From Pseudomonas protegens (GTDB lineage: Bacteria; Pseudomonadota; Gammaproteobacteria; Pseudomonadales; Pseudomonadaceae), in contig NZ_CP060201.1 of assembly GCF_013407925.2 (NCBI RefSeq), forward strand, positions 1,798,001 through 1,862,000: a stretch of 64,000 bases of DNA. Reading direction: 5' to 3'. Shown here piece by piece: positions 7,920 through 15,389 of this stretch. The notes under the pieces are model-generated. The model worked only from the letters and a program-made list of their open reading frames with translations, searched no databases and was not told where the DNA came from. A program made the position numbers and the translations under genes. Numbering within the stretch: the stretch's first letter is position 1; each line of letters opens with the position of its first letter.

Positions 7920-8519
7920 CTAGTCATAGTTGATGTACACCTGGGTATGCGCCGGTGTACTGCGATGGATCAGGCATTCCAGGGCGCTGCCCGGGTTCAT
8001 GCCAAAACGTTCGCCCCAATAGCTCGCGCCGAAGCGCCGGCCCAGTTGCAGGCGGCCGCCGGTATTGAGGGTCCACATGAAATTCGCCCGCCAGGTGCCG
8101 AAATGCGCGTGGCCAAAACGTGAGCGGCCCATGCGTGGGGTACTCAGCTCAGTGACGCTGGCATTGGGGTAGCCCTGGCTGCGGGCGATTTCGACGAAGT
8201 AGGCGGCGCGCTGGCTGCCCACCGCCAACAGGCGGCGGCGCACGGCCAGGCGCCGGTCTTCGAACAGCGGGGTCAGGCCCAGGCAGGGATCGGGCAGGTT
8301 CATGACCTTTTCCCAATCGGTCACCAGTTCGCTGACGCTGGCCGGGTCCATTTCGTTTTGCAGGTCCACGGCCCGGGCGTCGATGCGCGCCAGCTCCTGG
8401 GAGATGCCCTGCAACACTCGCTCAAGCTCCGGCACCCGCTCCGGGTCCCAGGCCGGGCCGCTGGGCAGCAGGCTGCGCAACTGATCCTGGTACTGAGCAG
8501 CGCTTCTTATTGCTGCCAT
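7920..8519 (-). CDS. baseplate wedge protein, Mu gp48-like (YmfQ/DUF2313 family)
   Basis: This 199-residue protein matches the gp48/YmfQ family that joins the Mu-type baseplate to the fibres. It shows the typical start AAQYQDQLRSLLPSGPAWDP, the central RRRLLAVGSQRAAYFVEIA, and a C-terminal H/G-rich block (SRFGHAHFGTW). The ATG at 8519 is preceded by GGAGG at 7 bases; the frame extends two codons to a TTG, which is less likely. It overlaps the end of the baseplate J gene by 13 bases and is followed by the fibre, in the same order as Mu gp47-gp48-gp49. Confidence 0.92.
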   Translation of the reverse strand: MAAIRSAAQYQDQLRSLLPSGPAWDPERVPELERVLQGISQELARIDARAVDLQNEMDPASVSELVTDWEKVMNLPDPCLGLTPLFEDRRLAVRRRLLAVGSQRAAYFVEIARSQGYPNASVTELSTPRMGRSRFGHAHFGTWRANFMWTLNTGGRLQLGRRFGASYWGERFGMNPGSALECLIHRSTPAHTQVYINYD

Positions 8520-9547
8520 TGGCAACCTCCAAATACCAGCAACTGATTATTCGCCGCCGGCACATCGGCCAAGGGCGCCAACAGTTGGTGATCCTGCTCG
8601 CCGGTGGCGCTGCTGATGGCTTCGCGGATATGGCTGAGCAACAGAGTCTGGCCTAGGCCCGCCTCGCGGTTGTGCAGGTCGCGCAGCTGGCTCTCGACGG
8701 CGGCGCGCACCGCGCTGGTGTCGGGAGTCAGGCGCAAGGTGTAGGTCACCGGCAGCATCACCGGGGCCAGCACCTGCACCTCGGCGGTGACCGGGCGCAG
8801 CGGCTCGATATAGGCCTGGACCTGCGCCAGTTGCTCGGCGTTGGGGATCGGCAGCGGGTCGTCGTCACGCATGACGAACAGGCCCACCGTGCCTGGCCCC
8901 AGGTAGTTGCGTCGGCACCAGGCGCGGGTGATGCCTGGGCATTCCAGGGCCCAGGTTTCGTAGTCGTCCGCCGAGCCGCCGTGGGGAATGATCCGATAGG
9001 AGCGGATCACCCGGGAACGCAGGGATTCGAGGCTTTCCCGGGCCACGCCACCGCTCAGGCCCGGGGCCAGGACGGTGAACGCGTTGCCGATGCCTTGCAC
9101 CGGCTGCACCGCGGTCAACTCCAGGCCCGCATCGGCATTGCCCAGGGTCCCGCCATCGACCGCCTGGATCGTGGTGCTGTTGAGCCCGGCGCTGGTGGTG
9201 CGCGCGGCAGTCACTTTGTAGCTGCGACCGTCGCTGCTCTGCAGCAGGGTATCGACATCCAGCACGGCGCCGGCCGCGGCCATGAAGCTGACGCTGCCAC
9301 GGGCCGCCTGGGCGGCCTTGCGCGGCTGGTTCAGGCGCAGCGCGGCGATGCGCTCCAGGGTCGACTCATCGGCCTTGTCCGGAAGGATCTGCTCGGCGAT
9401 CCAATCCAGGTAGCCGTACAGGCCAAAGGCGGCACCGCTCAGGGTGCGGGCCAGCACTTGGGCATCGGACTGGCGCAGCGAATCGCTGGCCAGGTCGCTT
9501 TGGGTGCGCTGAATCAGCACCGGCAGCGAAGGGGTTTCAAACGGCAT
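8507..9547 (-). CDS. baseplate J-like protein, Mu gp47
   Basis: This 346-residue wedge protein is recognised by the J-family pattern: an N-terminal helical region (VLIQRTQSDLA, DWIAEQILPDKADESTLERIA), then AARGSVSFMAAAGAVLDVDT, the conserved RSRVIRSYRIIPHGGSADDYETWAL, and the YLGPGTVGLFVMRDDDP block. It assembles the contractile baseplate around the spike. It overlaps gp46 by 11 bases upstream and gp48 by 13 bases downstream, which fits tight coupling and fixed stoichiometry. A distinct baseplate J gene serves chassis C at 42670-43551. Confidence 0.95.
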   Translation of the reverse strand: MPFETPSLPVLIQRTQSDLASDSLRQSDAQVLARTLSGAAFGLYGYLDWIAEQILPDKADESTLERIAALRLNQPRKAAQAARGSVSFMAAAGAVLDVDTLLQSSDGRSYKVTAARTTSAGLNSTTIQAVDGGTLGNADAGLELTAVQPVQGIGNAFTVLAPGLSGGVARESLESLRSRVIRSYRIIPHGGSADDYETWALECPGITRAWCRRNYLGPGTVGLFVMRDDDPLPIPNAEQLAQVQAYIEPLRPVTAEVQVLAPVMLPVTYTLRLTPDTSAVRAAVESQLRDLHNREAGLGQTLLLSHIREAISSATGEQDHQLLAPLADVPAANNQLLVFGGCQWQQ

Positions 9548-9935
9548 AGGTCACCTGCCAACTGTGAATGGGGTTGAGGTCCAGGCGTTCGCCGTCGGCC
9601 AGGATCAGCACCGTGCGCAGGTTCAGGCGCTGGGCGTCGAGGCGCTCGGTGATGATCTCCACGGCGTTGCAGTGGCCATCGTCGATCAACCATTGCAGGG
9701 CCTCGCGGGCATAGAATTCGGCGTCGAGCTGGGTCTGCCGGGTCAGCTTGACCCGGCGCAGCAGCCACAGGCGCGAGCCGATGCGGTCGTCGGCCACGCT
9801 GGGAAAACTGTCGCCCCACCAGCCGTAGCGCTGATCGTCGTCCAGGGCGTCGTCATCGGCGGCGCGACGCCAGGTGAACAGGCTGATTTCCACGGCCCGG
9901 GTCAGGGCGTTCTTCAGGTCATAGGTGGCGAACAT
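9537..9935 (-). CDS. baseplate protein, Mu gp46-like (GP46 family)
   Basis: This 132-residue protein is equivalent to the T4 gp25/P2 W lysozyme-like baseplate component in Mu-type tails. Family features are RAVEISLFTWRRAADDD, the aromatic YGWWGDSFPSV and RLWLLRRVKLT. It starts after GGGAGGTTAAGC, immediately following the gp45 stop, and overlaps gp47. It is expected to bind the sheath end and start sheath polymerisation. Confidence 0.93.
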   Translation of the reverse strand: MFATYDLKNALTRAVEISLFTWRRAADDDALDDDQRYGWWGDSFPSVADDRIGSRLWLLRRVKLTRQTQLDAEFYAREALQWLIDDGHCNAVEIITERLDAQRLNLRTVLILADGERLDLNPIHSWQVTYAV

Positions 9936-9937
9936 GC

Positions 9938-10444
9938 TTAACCTCCCACGGGTACGCCGGTCTGGCCCGGACCGGGTTGCACGCCGCTGTGGACGTGGTT
10001 GATCTGGCTGATGCCGGCGGCGACCTGATCGCCCTGGGAGACGATCTTGCCGCTCATGCTCAGGGTCGGACTGTCGATGTTGACGCCGCTGCTGGCGCGG
10101 ATATTCAGGGTCGCTGTGTCGATGTCGATGACCCGCCCGCGCTTGAAGTGGATCTTGTCGCCCTCGTCGGTGTAGATCGCCACTTCACCAGCGGCCAGGG
10201 CCTTGAGGCGATAGCGCCGGTCGGCCACCACCAGCACCACCGCGTGGGAACGGTCGCCCCCCAGAAAGGTGGCGATGCCCTCGGCGCCGGCCAGGGGATT
10301 GCTGGTGAAACCGTAAGGCTCGAAATGCTCCATGTCGTCGTTGACCTCGCCGGCGGTAAGGCGCATTTGCAGCGATTGCAGTTTGTTGGCCGAGTTGGCG
10401 AGCACCACGGTGCCCCGCGCCAACAGGCGTGTCAGTAAGCTCAT
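9938..10444 (-). CDS. baseplate spike protein, Mu gp45 (gpV-like)
   Basis: This 168-residue protein has the OB-fold N terminus of Mu gp45 (QMRLTAGEVNDDMEHFEPYG, AEGIATFLGGDRSHAVVLVV) and a beta-helix-type C terminus (DIDTATLNIRASSGVNIDS) ending in a His-containing tip segment (HVHSGVQPGPGQTGVPVGG). These proteins form the trimeric spike that punctures the outer membrane when the sheath contracts. A REP-like repeat of about 100 bases separates it from the upstream gp44-like gene, which is unusual in this tightly packed module. Confidence 0.93.
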   Translation of the reverse strand: MSLLTRLLARGTVVLANSANKLQSLQMRLTAGEVNDDMEHFEPYGFTSNPLAGAEGIATFLGGDRSHAVVLVVADRRYRLKALAAGEVAIYTDEGDKIHFKRGRVIDIDTATLNIRASSGVNIDSPTLSMSGKIVSQGDQVAAGISQINHVHSGVQPGPGQTGVPVGG

Positions 10445-10454
10445 GCTGAGTTCC

Positions 10455-10552
10455 TTGGAGGGTAGGAGCCGGCTTGCCGGCGAACAGGAATTGCGCGGCT
10501 TCGTGCCGGATGCCTTCGCCGGCCAGCCGGCGCCTGCGGATGGGCGCGGGTT
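10455..10552. repeat. REP-like inverted repeat inside the baseplate operon
   Basis: GGAGCCGGCTTGCCGGCGAA and the opposite-facing TTCGCCGGCCAGCCGGCGCC flank a short spacer, a typical chromosomal Pseudomonas REP pair. It fills the only sizeable gap between baseplate genes of chassis A. Confidence 0.8.
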
Positions 10553-11593
10553 TCAGGTGTTGCCGGGTGTCGGGTTGGCATCGAAGGTCTGCGGCGGCGC
10601 CACCTGCAAGGTAGTGATCGAGCCCTGCTCGGACAGCGACCAGGTGACCTTGGAGATCAGCATGTCCTGGTCGAAACCCAGCACCGGATCGATCACCCGC
10701 ACCAGGGTGTTGTGCTTCCACAGGTCGCCATTGCTCTGGCGCCAGCCCTGCACCTGATAGGTGGTGGTCAGGGCCTTGCCGGTGCGGGTGCCGCACTCCC
10801 AGTCAGCGCGCTGCTGAGCCAGTTCGGCGCTCAGTTGCGCGGCTTCGTTGATCAGCGTGACCCGCTTGCGGGAAACCCGGGCATCGCTGGCCCGGCCAGA
10901 CACCTCGCTGACCGCCGCCCCGCTGCTCTGGTCGCTGCCCTTGTGCTGGCCGATCACCCGGTACTCGGAAAACACCGCGGAAAAATCCATCGCTGCATTG
11001 GCCGAGAGAATGTTCTTGCCCAGCTCCAGGGCATCACTGGCGCGCCCGCCGCTGCCCGGTGCCGCCAGCAGCAGGTAACCGTCGGCATCATCGGTGGAGA
11101 ACACCCGGTACAGGGTCAGCAAACGGTCGATGGAGGCGAACACCGTCTCCCCCGGCACGATGCTGTGGGTGTGCAACTTGCCGGTCGGGGCGATCTCGCT
11201 GCGCACCCCGACCCCGTAGGATGCAGCCAGGGCGCGAACGATGCTCAGCACGTCCTGCTGGCGCCACTGGCTCGGCCGGTTGATGGCCGCGCAATCCACC
11301 AGATCCTGGGTCAGCGAACCGCCCTGGATGCTCAGGCTGATCTGCTTGCCGTCGTAACTGATCGGCGCCTTGTAGACATGCCCGGTGAGCACCAGATCGC
11401 AACCGATGCGCACCTGACAGCGAGCGCCCGGACGGATCCGCACCTGCGAGTCCTGCCCCGGCCATTGCCAGGTGATGTTGAGGCTGAAGGTGCGAAACTG
11501 CCGCTCCAGATCCGCACTGATCTCCACGCTTTTCCAGCCGCTGTAATCCAGTCCGTCCACCGTCAGGGTGACGATATTTGCCAGTTCGTCCAT
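10553..11593 (-). CDS. baseplate hub protein, Mu gp44-like
   Basis: This 346-residue hub protein of the Mu gp44/P2 D type has an N-terminal beta domain (LTVDGLDYSGWKSVEISADLE), the RPGARCQVRIGCDLVLTG block, a central DVLSIVRALAASYGV helix and a C terminus with VIDPVLGFDQDMLISKV. It connects the tube to the gp45 spike. It begins 3 bases after the gp43-like gene. The last residues (TFDANPTPGNT) run directly into the REP-like element, so the extreme C terminus may have been shaped by its insertion. Confidence 0.93.
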   Translation of the reverse strand: MDELANIVTLTVDGLDYSGWKSVEISADLERQFRTFSLNITWQWPGQDSQVRIRPGARCQVRIGCDLVLTGHVYKAPISYDGKQISLSIQGGSLTQDLVDCAAINRPSQWRQQDVLSIVRALAASYGVGVRSEIAPTGKLHTHSIVPGETVFASIDRLLTLYRVFSTDDADGYLLLAAPGSGGRASDALELGKNILSANAAMDFSAVFSEYRVIGQHKGSDQSSGAAVSEVSGRASDARVSRKRVTLINEAAQLSAELAQQRADWECGTRTGKALTTTYQVQGWRQSNGDLWKHNTLVRVIDPVLGFDQDMLISKVTWSLSEQGSITTLQVAPPQTFDANPTPGNT

Positions 11594-11596
11594 GGG

Positions 11597-12841
11597 TCAC
11601 TCCCGAGCGATTTGCAGGTCGGCCGGCGGCAGGAAGCCCGGATGGGCCACCCGGTTGCGCTGCACCACTTCGCCAACCCGCGTCGCATCGGCGAACCGCT
11701 GATAGGCCAGCACCAGCGCCGGCATACTGCTTTTGGGGCTGAGGCTGACCAGTCGCACCCCAGAAGAAGCCACAGCATTGAGGTGCCCCTGCAGTTGCTG
11801 GCGCAGGCTGTTGAGCGCCTGGTAATGCATCGGGTCGGCCTTGAGCGCGGCCTGCCAGATCAGCTCATTGAGCTGGTCGCGCAGGGCCAGCACATCGTCG
11901 GCCACCGGCACCTCCAGGCGCTGCACCGGCCGGCTGGCCTGCTGTGCCAGGGGCGGCGTGTTCTTGAGCTTCACCACGGGCGTGGCCACCGGCAACGCCG
12001 ACACCAGCCGGGCGATCTGCACCAGCAGCGCATCCTGCACCAGGTTGGCCACCGCCTCGGCCGCCGCCGTGGTGTCCTTGCCGGTGGTCAGCTTCGGCGC
12101 ATCGATGCGCCGGGCCGCCTCCACCTGCTGGGAAATATCGGCGAGCATCTGCCGATAGCCGGTACGGGCAAAGTCCTTGAGCCCGCGTACATCCTCCAGC
12201 AACCCCTTGAACTCCGTGCTCAGCTCCTTGGGTATTTCCTTGACCGCCTTGACCAGGGTGTTGAGGTCGCCATAGAACTCGATCAACGGCTTGAACTCGT
12301 GCTCGATGACCGCATACACCTCGGTCAGCCCTTTGCGCAGCGTATCCACGCCGATCCGCGCCTGCTTGATCAGATTGGTGGCGAACTCGAAGCGCAGCAC
12401 CGCCGAGCCCAGCAAGGTATCGCTGGCCACCAGCACCTGCTGCTGGGTGTTGACCACCGCCGACGGAAAGCGCAACGGCTGGTCCGGATAGAACTTCAGG
12501 CTGAAAGTCACCAGGCCGCCGTCCTGGCGACTCTGGGTCATCTCGCATTCGCCGACCTTGACCTGCATTCGCCCGAGCCAAGGGTGCACCAGCTCGCCGC
12601 TGCCCTCCTCCAGGGCCTTGAGCAGCCTGTCGCGCTGCTCCAGGCAATCGGCACCGACGATAAAGGCCGTCAGGTCATGGATCTTCGCCTGCTGGCCAAG
12701 GCCCTCGAAAAACGGCTGGTCGCGCTGTGGGTACTCGTGCAACTGGCCTTTCTGGCCCACCGGGGTTTTCGCCTGATCGACCCAGAACGGCACGCCGCGA
12801 AAGGATGCGGGCAACAAACGATCACGCCAGTTATCCGCCAT
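11597..12841 (-). CDS. Mu gp43-like tail/DNA circularisation N-terminal domain protein
   Basis: This 414-residue protein belongs to the family named after the Mu N protein 'DNA circularisation' domain, in reality a tail/baseplate-proximal component. Recognisable pieces are NWRDRLLPASFRGVPFWVD, HEYPQRDQPFFEGLGQQ and the FSLKFYPDQPLRFPSAVVNT segment. The ATG follows TAGGAGGTTCCC, and the gene overlaps the tape measure stop by 11 bases. It occupies the expected position between the tape measure and gp44. Despite the family name there is no DNA to circularise in a tailocin, so a structural role is inferred. Confidence 0.9.
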   Translation of the reverse strand: MADNWRDRLLPASFRGVPFWVDQAKTPVGQKGQLHEYPQRDQPFFEGLGQQAKIHDLTAFIVGADCLEQRDRLLKALEEGSGELVHPWLGRMQVKVGECEMTQSRQDGGLVTFSLKFYPDQPLRFPSAVVNTQQQVLVASDTLLGSAVLRFEFATNLIKQARIGVDTLRKGLTEVYAVIEHEFKPLIEFYGDLNTLVKAVKEIPKELSTEFKGLLEDVRGLKDFARTGYRQMLADISQQVEAARRIDAPKLTTGKDTTAAAEAVANLVQDALLVQIARLVSALPVATPVVKLKNTPPLAQQASRPVQRLEVPVADDVLALRDQLNELIWQAALKADPMHYQALNSLRQQLQGHLNAVASSGVRLVSLSPKSSMPALVLAYQRFADATRVGEVVQRNRVAHPGFLPPADLQIARE

Positions 12842-14552
12842 GGGAACCTCCTAGGGAAAGTGAGCGATAGCCCAGGGTCGAAGCCACGTTCAGGCCGGGT
12901 TGATTGGTCTTGGCCTGTTCGGCGCGCAGGCCTGCCGGGGCGTTTTCGAAACGCACGGTCAATCCGCCTTCGAGTTGCGTGCGGTTGTTCGCGGCGTTCT
13001 GCTGGATCAGGGCACTGGAACTCTGGGTCAGCGAGCTGCCCTGGGTTGCGGCAAAGGGTGATGCCAGCCCACCCTTACCCTCGGCGTTAATCTGCTTTTG
13101 CGCCTCGGTAAAGCCTTCCACCTTGCCGGTGACCGTGGCGATCAGCCCTCCGAAACCGCCTTCGAACAGCTCCTTGATCGGAACCATCAGTGCTTGAAGC
13201 TTGCTCCACAGCTCGGAAAACCAATCGGCGATAGGGGCCCAATTGGTCATGATCAGCTCCATCGGCGACCAGTCGAACAGGACCTCAATGGCCTTCCTGA
13301 TCGAGTCGATACCCGGTTGCAACTCGGCCCAGATCGAACTGAAAAAGCCCGTAACCGCGCCCCAGTTGTTGTAAAGAATCACCAGCGGAGAGAAGTCGAA
13401 TAGCGTTTGCAGGACCTTCTTGATCGCATCGATACCCGGTTGCAGCGCCGCCCAGATCGAGCTGAAGAAGCTGCTGACAGCCCCCCAGTTGTTGTAAAGC
13501 AACACGGAAGGAGAAAAGTCGAACAGCGTCTGGAACACCGTTTTGATCGCCTGGATGCCCGTTTGCAACGCTCCCCAGATCGACGCGAAGAAGCCGGTGA
13601 CCGCGCCCCAGCTCTTGGTGATCATGTCCATCGGCACCCAGTCGAACAGGCCTTTTAGAAAGGCCATTGCCGGTACCGTCAAAGCCTTGAGCAACGCCCA
13701 GATCGACGCAAAAAGCCCCGTCAACCCAGCCCAGTTATCGATAATCAGCCCCAGAGGCGACCAGGAGAACACCTCTTTGAAGAAGTCGACGACCGAGGCC
13801 GTCATCGCCTTGATGCTGTCCCAGAGCCCGGCAAAGAACGCCGTGATCGCCCCCCAGTTGCCGATCAGCATGCCCAAGGGCGTCCAGCTGAACAGGGTTT
13901 TCAGTCCTTCCAGCGCCTGCGCCGCAAGATTCTTTACGCCCTCCCAGAGGCTGACGAAAAAGGCCGAGATCGGCGTCCAGTTGGCAATGATCACCCCGGC
14001 CGCCAGGGCGATACCCATGGCAATCAGCATCAGCGGGTTGGCCTTGGCCACCGTGCCCATCAGGTCGAGCACCTGGGTCGCACCGGTCACGGCGGTTTGC
14101 ATCGCCGAGAAGGCAATGGCGCCCATCGCCAGCCCCTCAACCAGCTTGGGGTTGTCGTCGAGCAATGTCCCCACGCTGTTGAGCATGGGCTCCAGACCGA
14201 CCACCAGCGCCCCCACCGCCGGTGCCAGCGCGGCATCAATGGCCGAGGACACCTTGGCCATGGACTGACTGAATACATTCATGCCTTTGGCCGCATCGGC
14301 CGATGCGCTGGAGTCGCCGACTTCGGCCAGCTTGCCCTTGAACGCGTCGCAGGCCTTGATCCCATCGAGAAACGGGGTGATCAGGCTGCCGCCCTTGAAC
14401 AGACCACTGATATCCAGCTTGCCCAGCCCGGTCTGCTCAAGGTTTTTCTTGAAAGAGTCGACCTTGCCTTGAAGGGCGACGAGTTTGGGTGACAGTTGGT
14501 CGATGCCGGTCAACAGCACCGACTTCTTCTCTACGGTTTGTGTGTCTGCCAT
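12831..14552 (-). CDS. tail tape measure protein of chassis A with seven 41-residue repeats
   Basis: This 573-residue protein lies where the tape measure gene is expected, directly after the tail assembly chaperone pair. Its core, roughly residues 191-477, consists of seven tandem units with an exact period of 41 residues, each carrying an NW (or SW) start, FF.S.W in the middle and LF.[WF].P near the end, at residues about 191, 232, 273, 314, 355, 396 and 437. It is preceded by a hydrophobic stretch (PLMLIAMGIALAAGVII). The ATG overlaps the TGA of the frameshift extension (TGATG). Tape measures set tail length; at about 1.5 angstrom per residue this one would specify a short tail of roughly 85 nm. 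Confidence 0.9.
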   Translation of the reverse strand: MADTQTVEKKSVLLTGIDQLSPKLVALQGKVDSFKKNLEQTGLGKLDISGLFKGGSLITPFLDGIKACDAFKGKLAEVGDSSASADAAKGMNVFSQSMAKVSSAIDAALAPAVGALVVGLEPMLNSVGTLLDDNPKLVEGLAMGAIAFSAMQTAVTGATQVLDLMGTVAKANPLMLIAMGIALAAGVIIANWTPISAFFVSLWEGVKNLAAQALEGLKTLFSWTPLGMLIGNWGAITAFFAGLWDSIKAMTASVVDFFKEVFSWSPLGLIIDNWAGLTGLFASIWALLKALTVPAMAFLKGLFDWVPMDMITKSWGAVTGFFASIWGALQTGIQAIKTVFQTLFDFSPSVLLYNNWGAVSSFFSSIWAALQPGIDAIKKVLQTLFDFSPLVILYNNWGAVTGFFSSIWAELQPGIDSIRKAIEVLFDWSPMELIMTNWAPIADWFSELWSKLQALMVPIKELFEGGFGGLIATVTGKVEGFTEAQKQINAEGKGGLASPFAATQGSSLTQSSSALIQQNAANNRTQLEGGLTVRFENAPAGLRAEQAKTNQPGLNVASTLGYRSLSLGGSHGG

Positions 14553-14716
14553 CACTGCACCTGCTGCATCGCATTGATCCGTTGCGCGTGCTCCAGGGAT
14601 TCCCGGAGCACATCCAGTGGCCTGGCCATCATCTGTTCGGGGTCGACCTTCCAGAACCAGGCCAGGTCATAGGCGACAGCGATCAGGTCGGCGATGGCTG
14701 CGATGCCGCACTCATG
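14552..14716 (-). CDS. frameshift extension of the chassis A tail assembly chaperone (T/GpE-like)
   Basis: This is the -1 frame continuation of the gene at 14683-14979. After slippage at T TTT TTC (14716-14722) the ribosome would read HECGIAAIADLIAVAYDLAWFWKVD and end MQQVQ, adding about 54 residues for a fusion of about 142 residues. There is no good independent start near its beginning. Such G-GT type pairs are near universal in long-tailed phages, where the short form coats the tape measure and the long form recruits tube protein. The tape measure start overlaps its stop by one base. Confidence 0.8.
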   Translation of the reverse strand, partial: HECGIAAIADLIAVAYDLAWFWKVDPEQMMARPLDVLRESLEHAQRINAMQQVQ

Positions 14717-14979
14717 AAAAAACTCGCCACCGCCCAGCTCAAGGCGTTGAGGTCCACCAGGTCCAGCTGGTTCACCGAGGACGGTGGAATACCGGCGCAG
14801 ACCGCGATGTATTTGGCCGCGACGTCCATGTCGAGGCTGACTTCTTCGCTCTTGTCGATCTTGTACGGCAGCGCCTTGATCGCCCGCACTTCCTGCACCG
14901 TCGGGCGGCGCAGGCTGAGTTCGGCCAGCGGCTCGCCGTGGGCCTCGATCGGCACTTGCAGCTTCACCGTGTTGCTCAT
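14683..14979 (-). CDS. tail assembly chaperone, Mu gp41-like
   Basis: This 98-residue protein is of the Mu gp41/P2 E tail assembly family: VKLQVPIEAHGEPLAELSL, then RRPTVQEVRAIKALPY, and a helical second half with LDMDVAAKYIAVCAGIP. It lies between the tube and tape measure genes, as expected for the chaperone that keeps the tape measure soluble. The in-frame product stops about 33 bases after a T TTT TTC slippery heptamer. It overlaps the tube stop by 4 bases (ATGA). Confidence 0.92.
   Translation of the reverse strand: MSNTVKLQVPIEAHGEPLAELSLRRPTVQEVRAIKALPYKIDKSEEVSLDMDVAAKYIAVCAGIPPSSVNQLDLVDLNALSWAVASFFMSAASQPSPT
14716..14722 (-). promoter_or_regulatory. predicted -1 ribosomal frameshift site (T TTT TTC)
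   Basis: Read on the minus strand, codons AGT TTT TTC contain the heptamer T TTT TTC, a canonical X XXY YYZ slippery sequence. The downstream -1 frame is open for 165 bases and encodes a chaperone extension. Confidence 0.8.
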
Positions 14980-15323
14980 TGCCAGGTCCCCTTCTGCCCT
15001 TCGAAGTTCAGTTCGATGCTGGCGTCGTCACCCTTGGCAATAGGCTCGTCCACCAGGTAGGCGCCGGCCAGCACGTAGACCTTGCCGTTGGCGAATTCGC
15101 AGGTGACGGTCATGTCGGAGCCGGCAATCAGCTGCTTCAGCGGAAAGTCCGGGGTGTGCAGCGCGGTGACTTTGAACGACGGGGTGAGGTCGGTTTCCTT
15201 GTAGAAACCCGGAACCACGGTTTCCCGCTTGACGGCCATCAGCGGTGCTTCGCAGCCGCCGCTGATGGTCAGTTGAGCGCCGTCCACTTTGACGTAGCAG
15301 GTGCCCGCAATCAGTTGACCCAT
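14976..15323 (-). CDS. tail tube protein of chassis A (Mu gp40-like)
   Basis: This 115-residue protein matches the short Mu M-type tube proteins: GQLIAGTCYVKVDGAQLTIS, EAPLMAVKRETVVPGFYKE, and the C-terminal ANGKVYVLAGAYLVDEP/IELNFEGQKGTWQ. It stacks as hexameric rings inside the sheath. The start codon follows the sheath gene by about 65 bases containing a hairpin with a U tract. It has no similarity by eye to the tube proteins of chassis B and C, which supports three independent tail lineages. Confidence 0.93.
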   Translation of the reverse strand: MGQLIAGTCYVKVDGAQLTISGGCEAPLMAVKRETVVPGFYKETDLTPSFKVTALHTPDFPLKQLIAGSDMTVTCEFANGKVYVLAGAYLVDEPIAKGDDASIELNFEGQKGTWQ

Positions 15324-15335
15324 GATGTTTCTCCC

Positions 15336-15362
15336 AAAAAATAAGCCCGCTCAAGGCGGGCT
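15336..15362 (-). terminator. terminator-like hairpin between sheath and tube genes
   Basis: On the minus strand AGCCCGC/GCGGGCT is followed by TATTTTTT. Placed between sheath and tube, it could weaken or tune read-through. Confidence 0.7.
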
Positions 15363-15389
15363 GAAAAAGCGCAGTGAGGCAGGTCCGGC

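Noticed and set aside
10712..13090. A 792-codon open frame on the plus strand opposite the baseplate and gp43 genes
   Set aside because: It is antisense to clearly recognised Mu-like genes, has a composition typical of high-GC shadow frames (His, Gln, Arg, Gly rich) and no recognisable domain.
12831..14552. The 123-base repeats as a CRISPR-like or non-coding array
   Set aside because: The units are protein-coding, in frame, and differ from each other mostly in ways that keep the amino-acid pattern.
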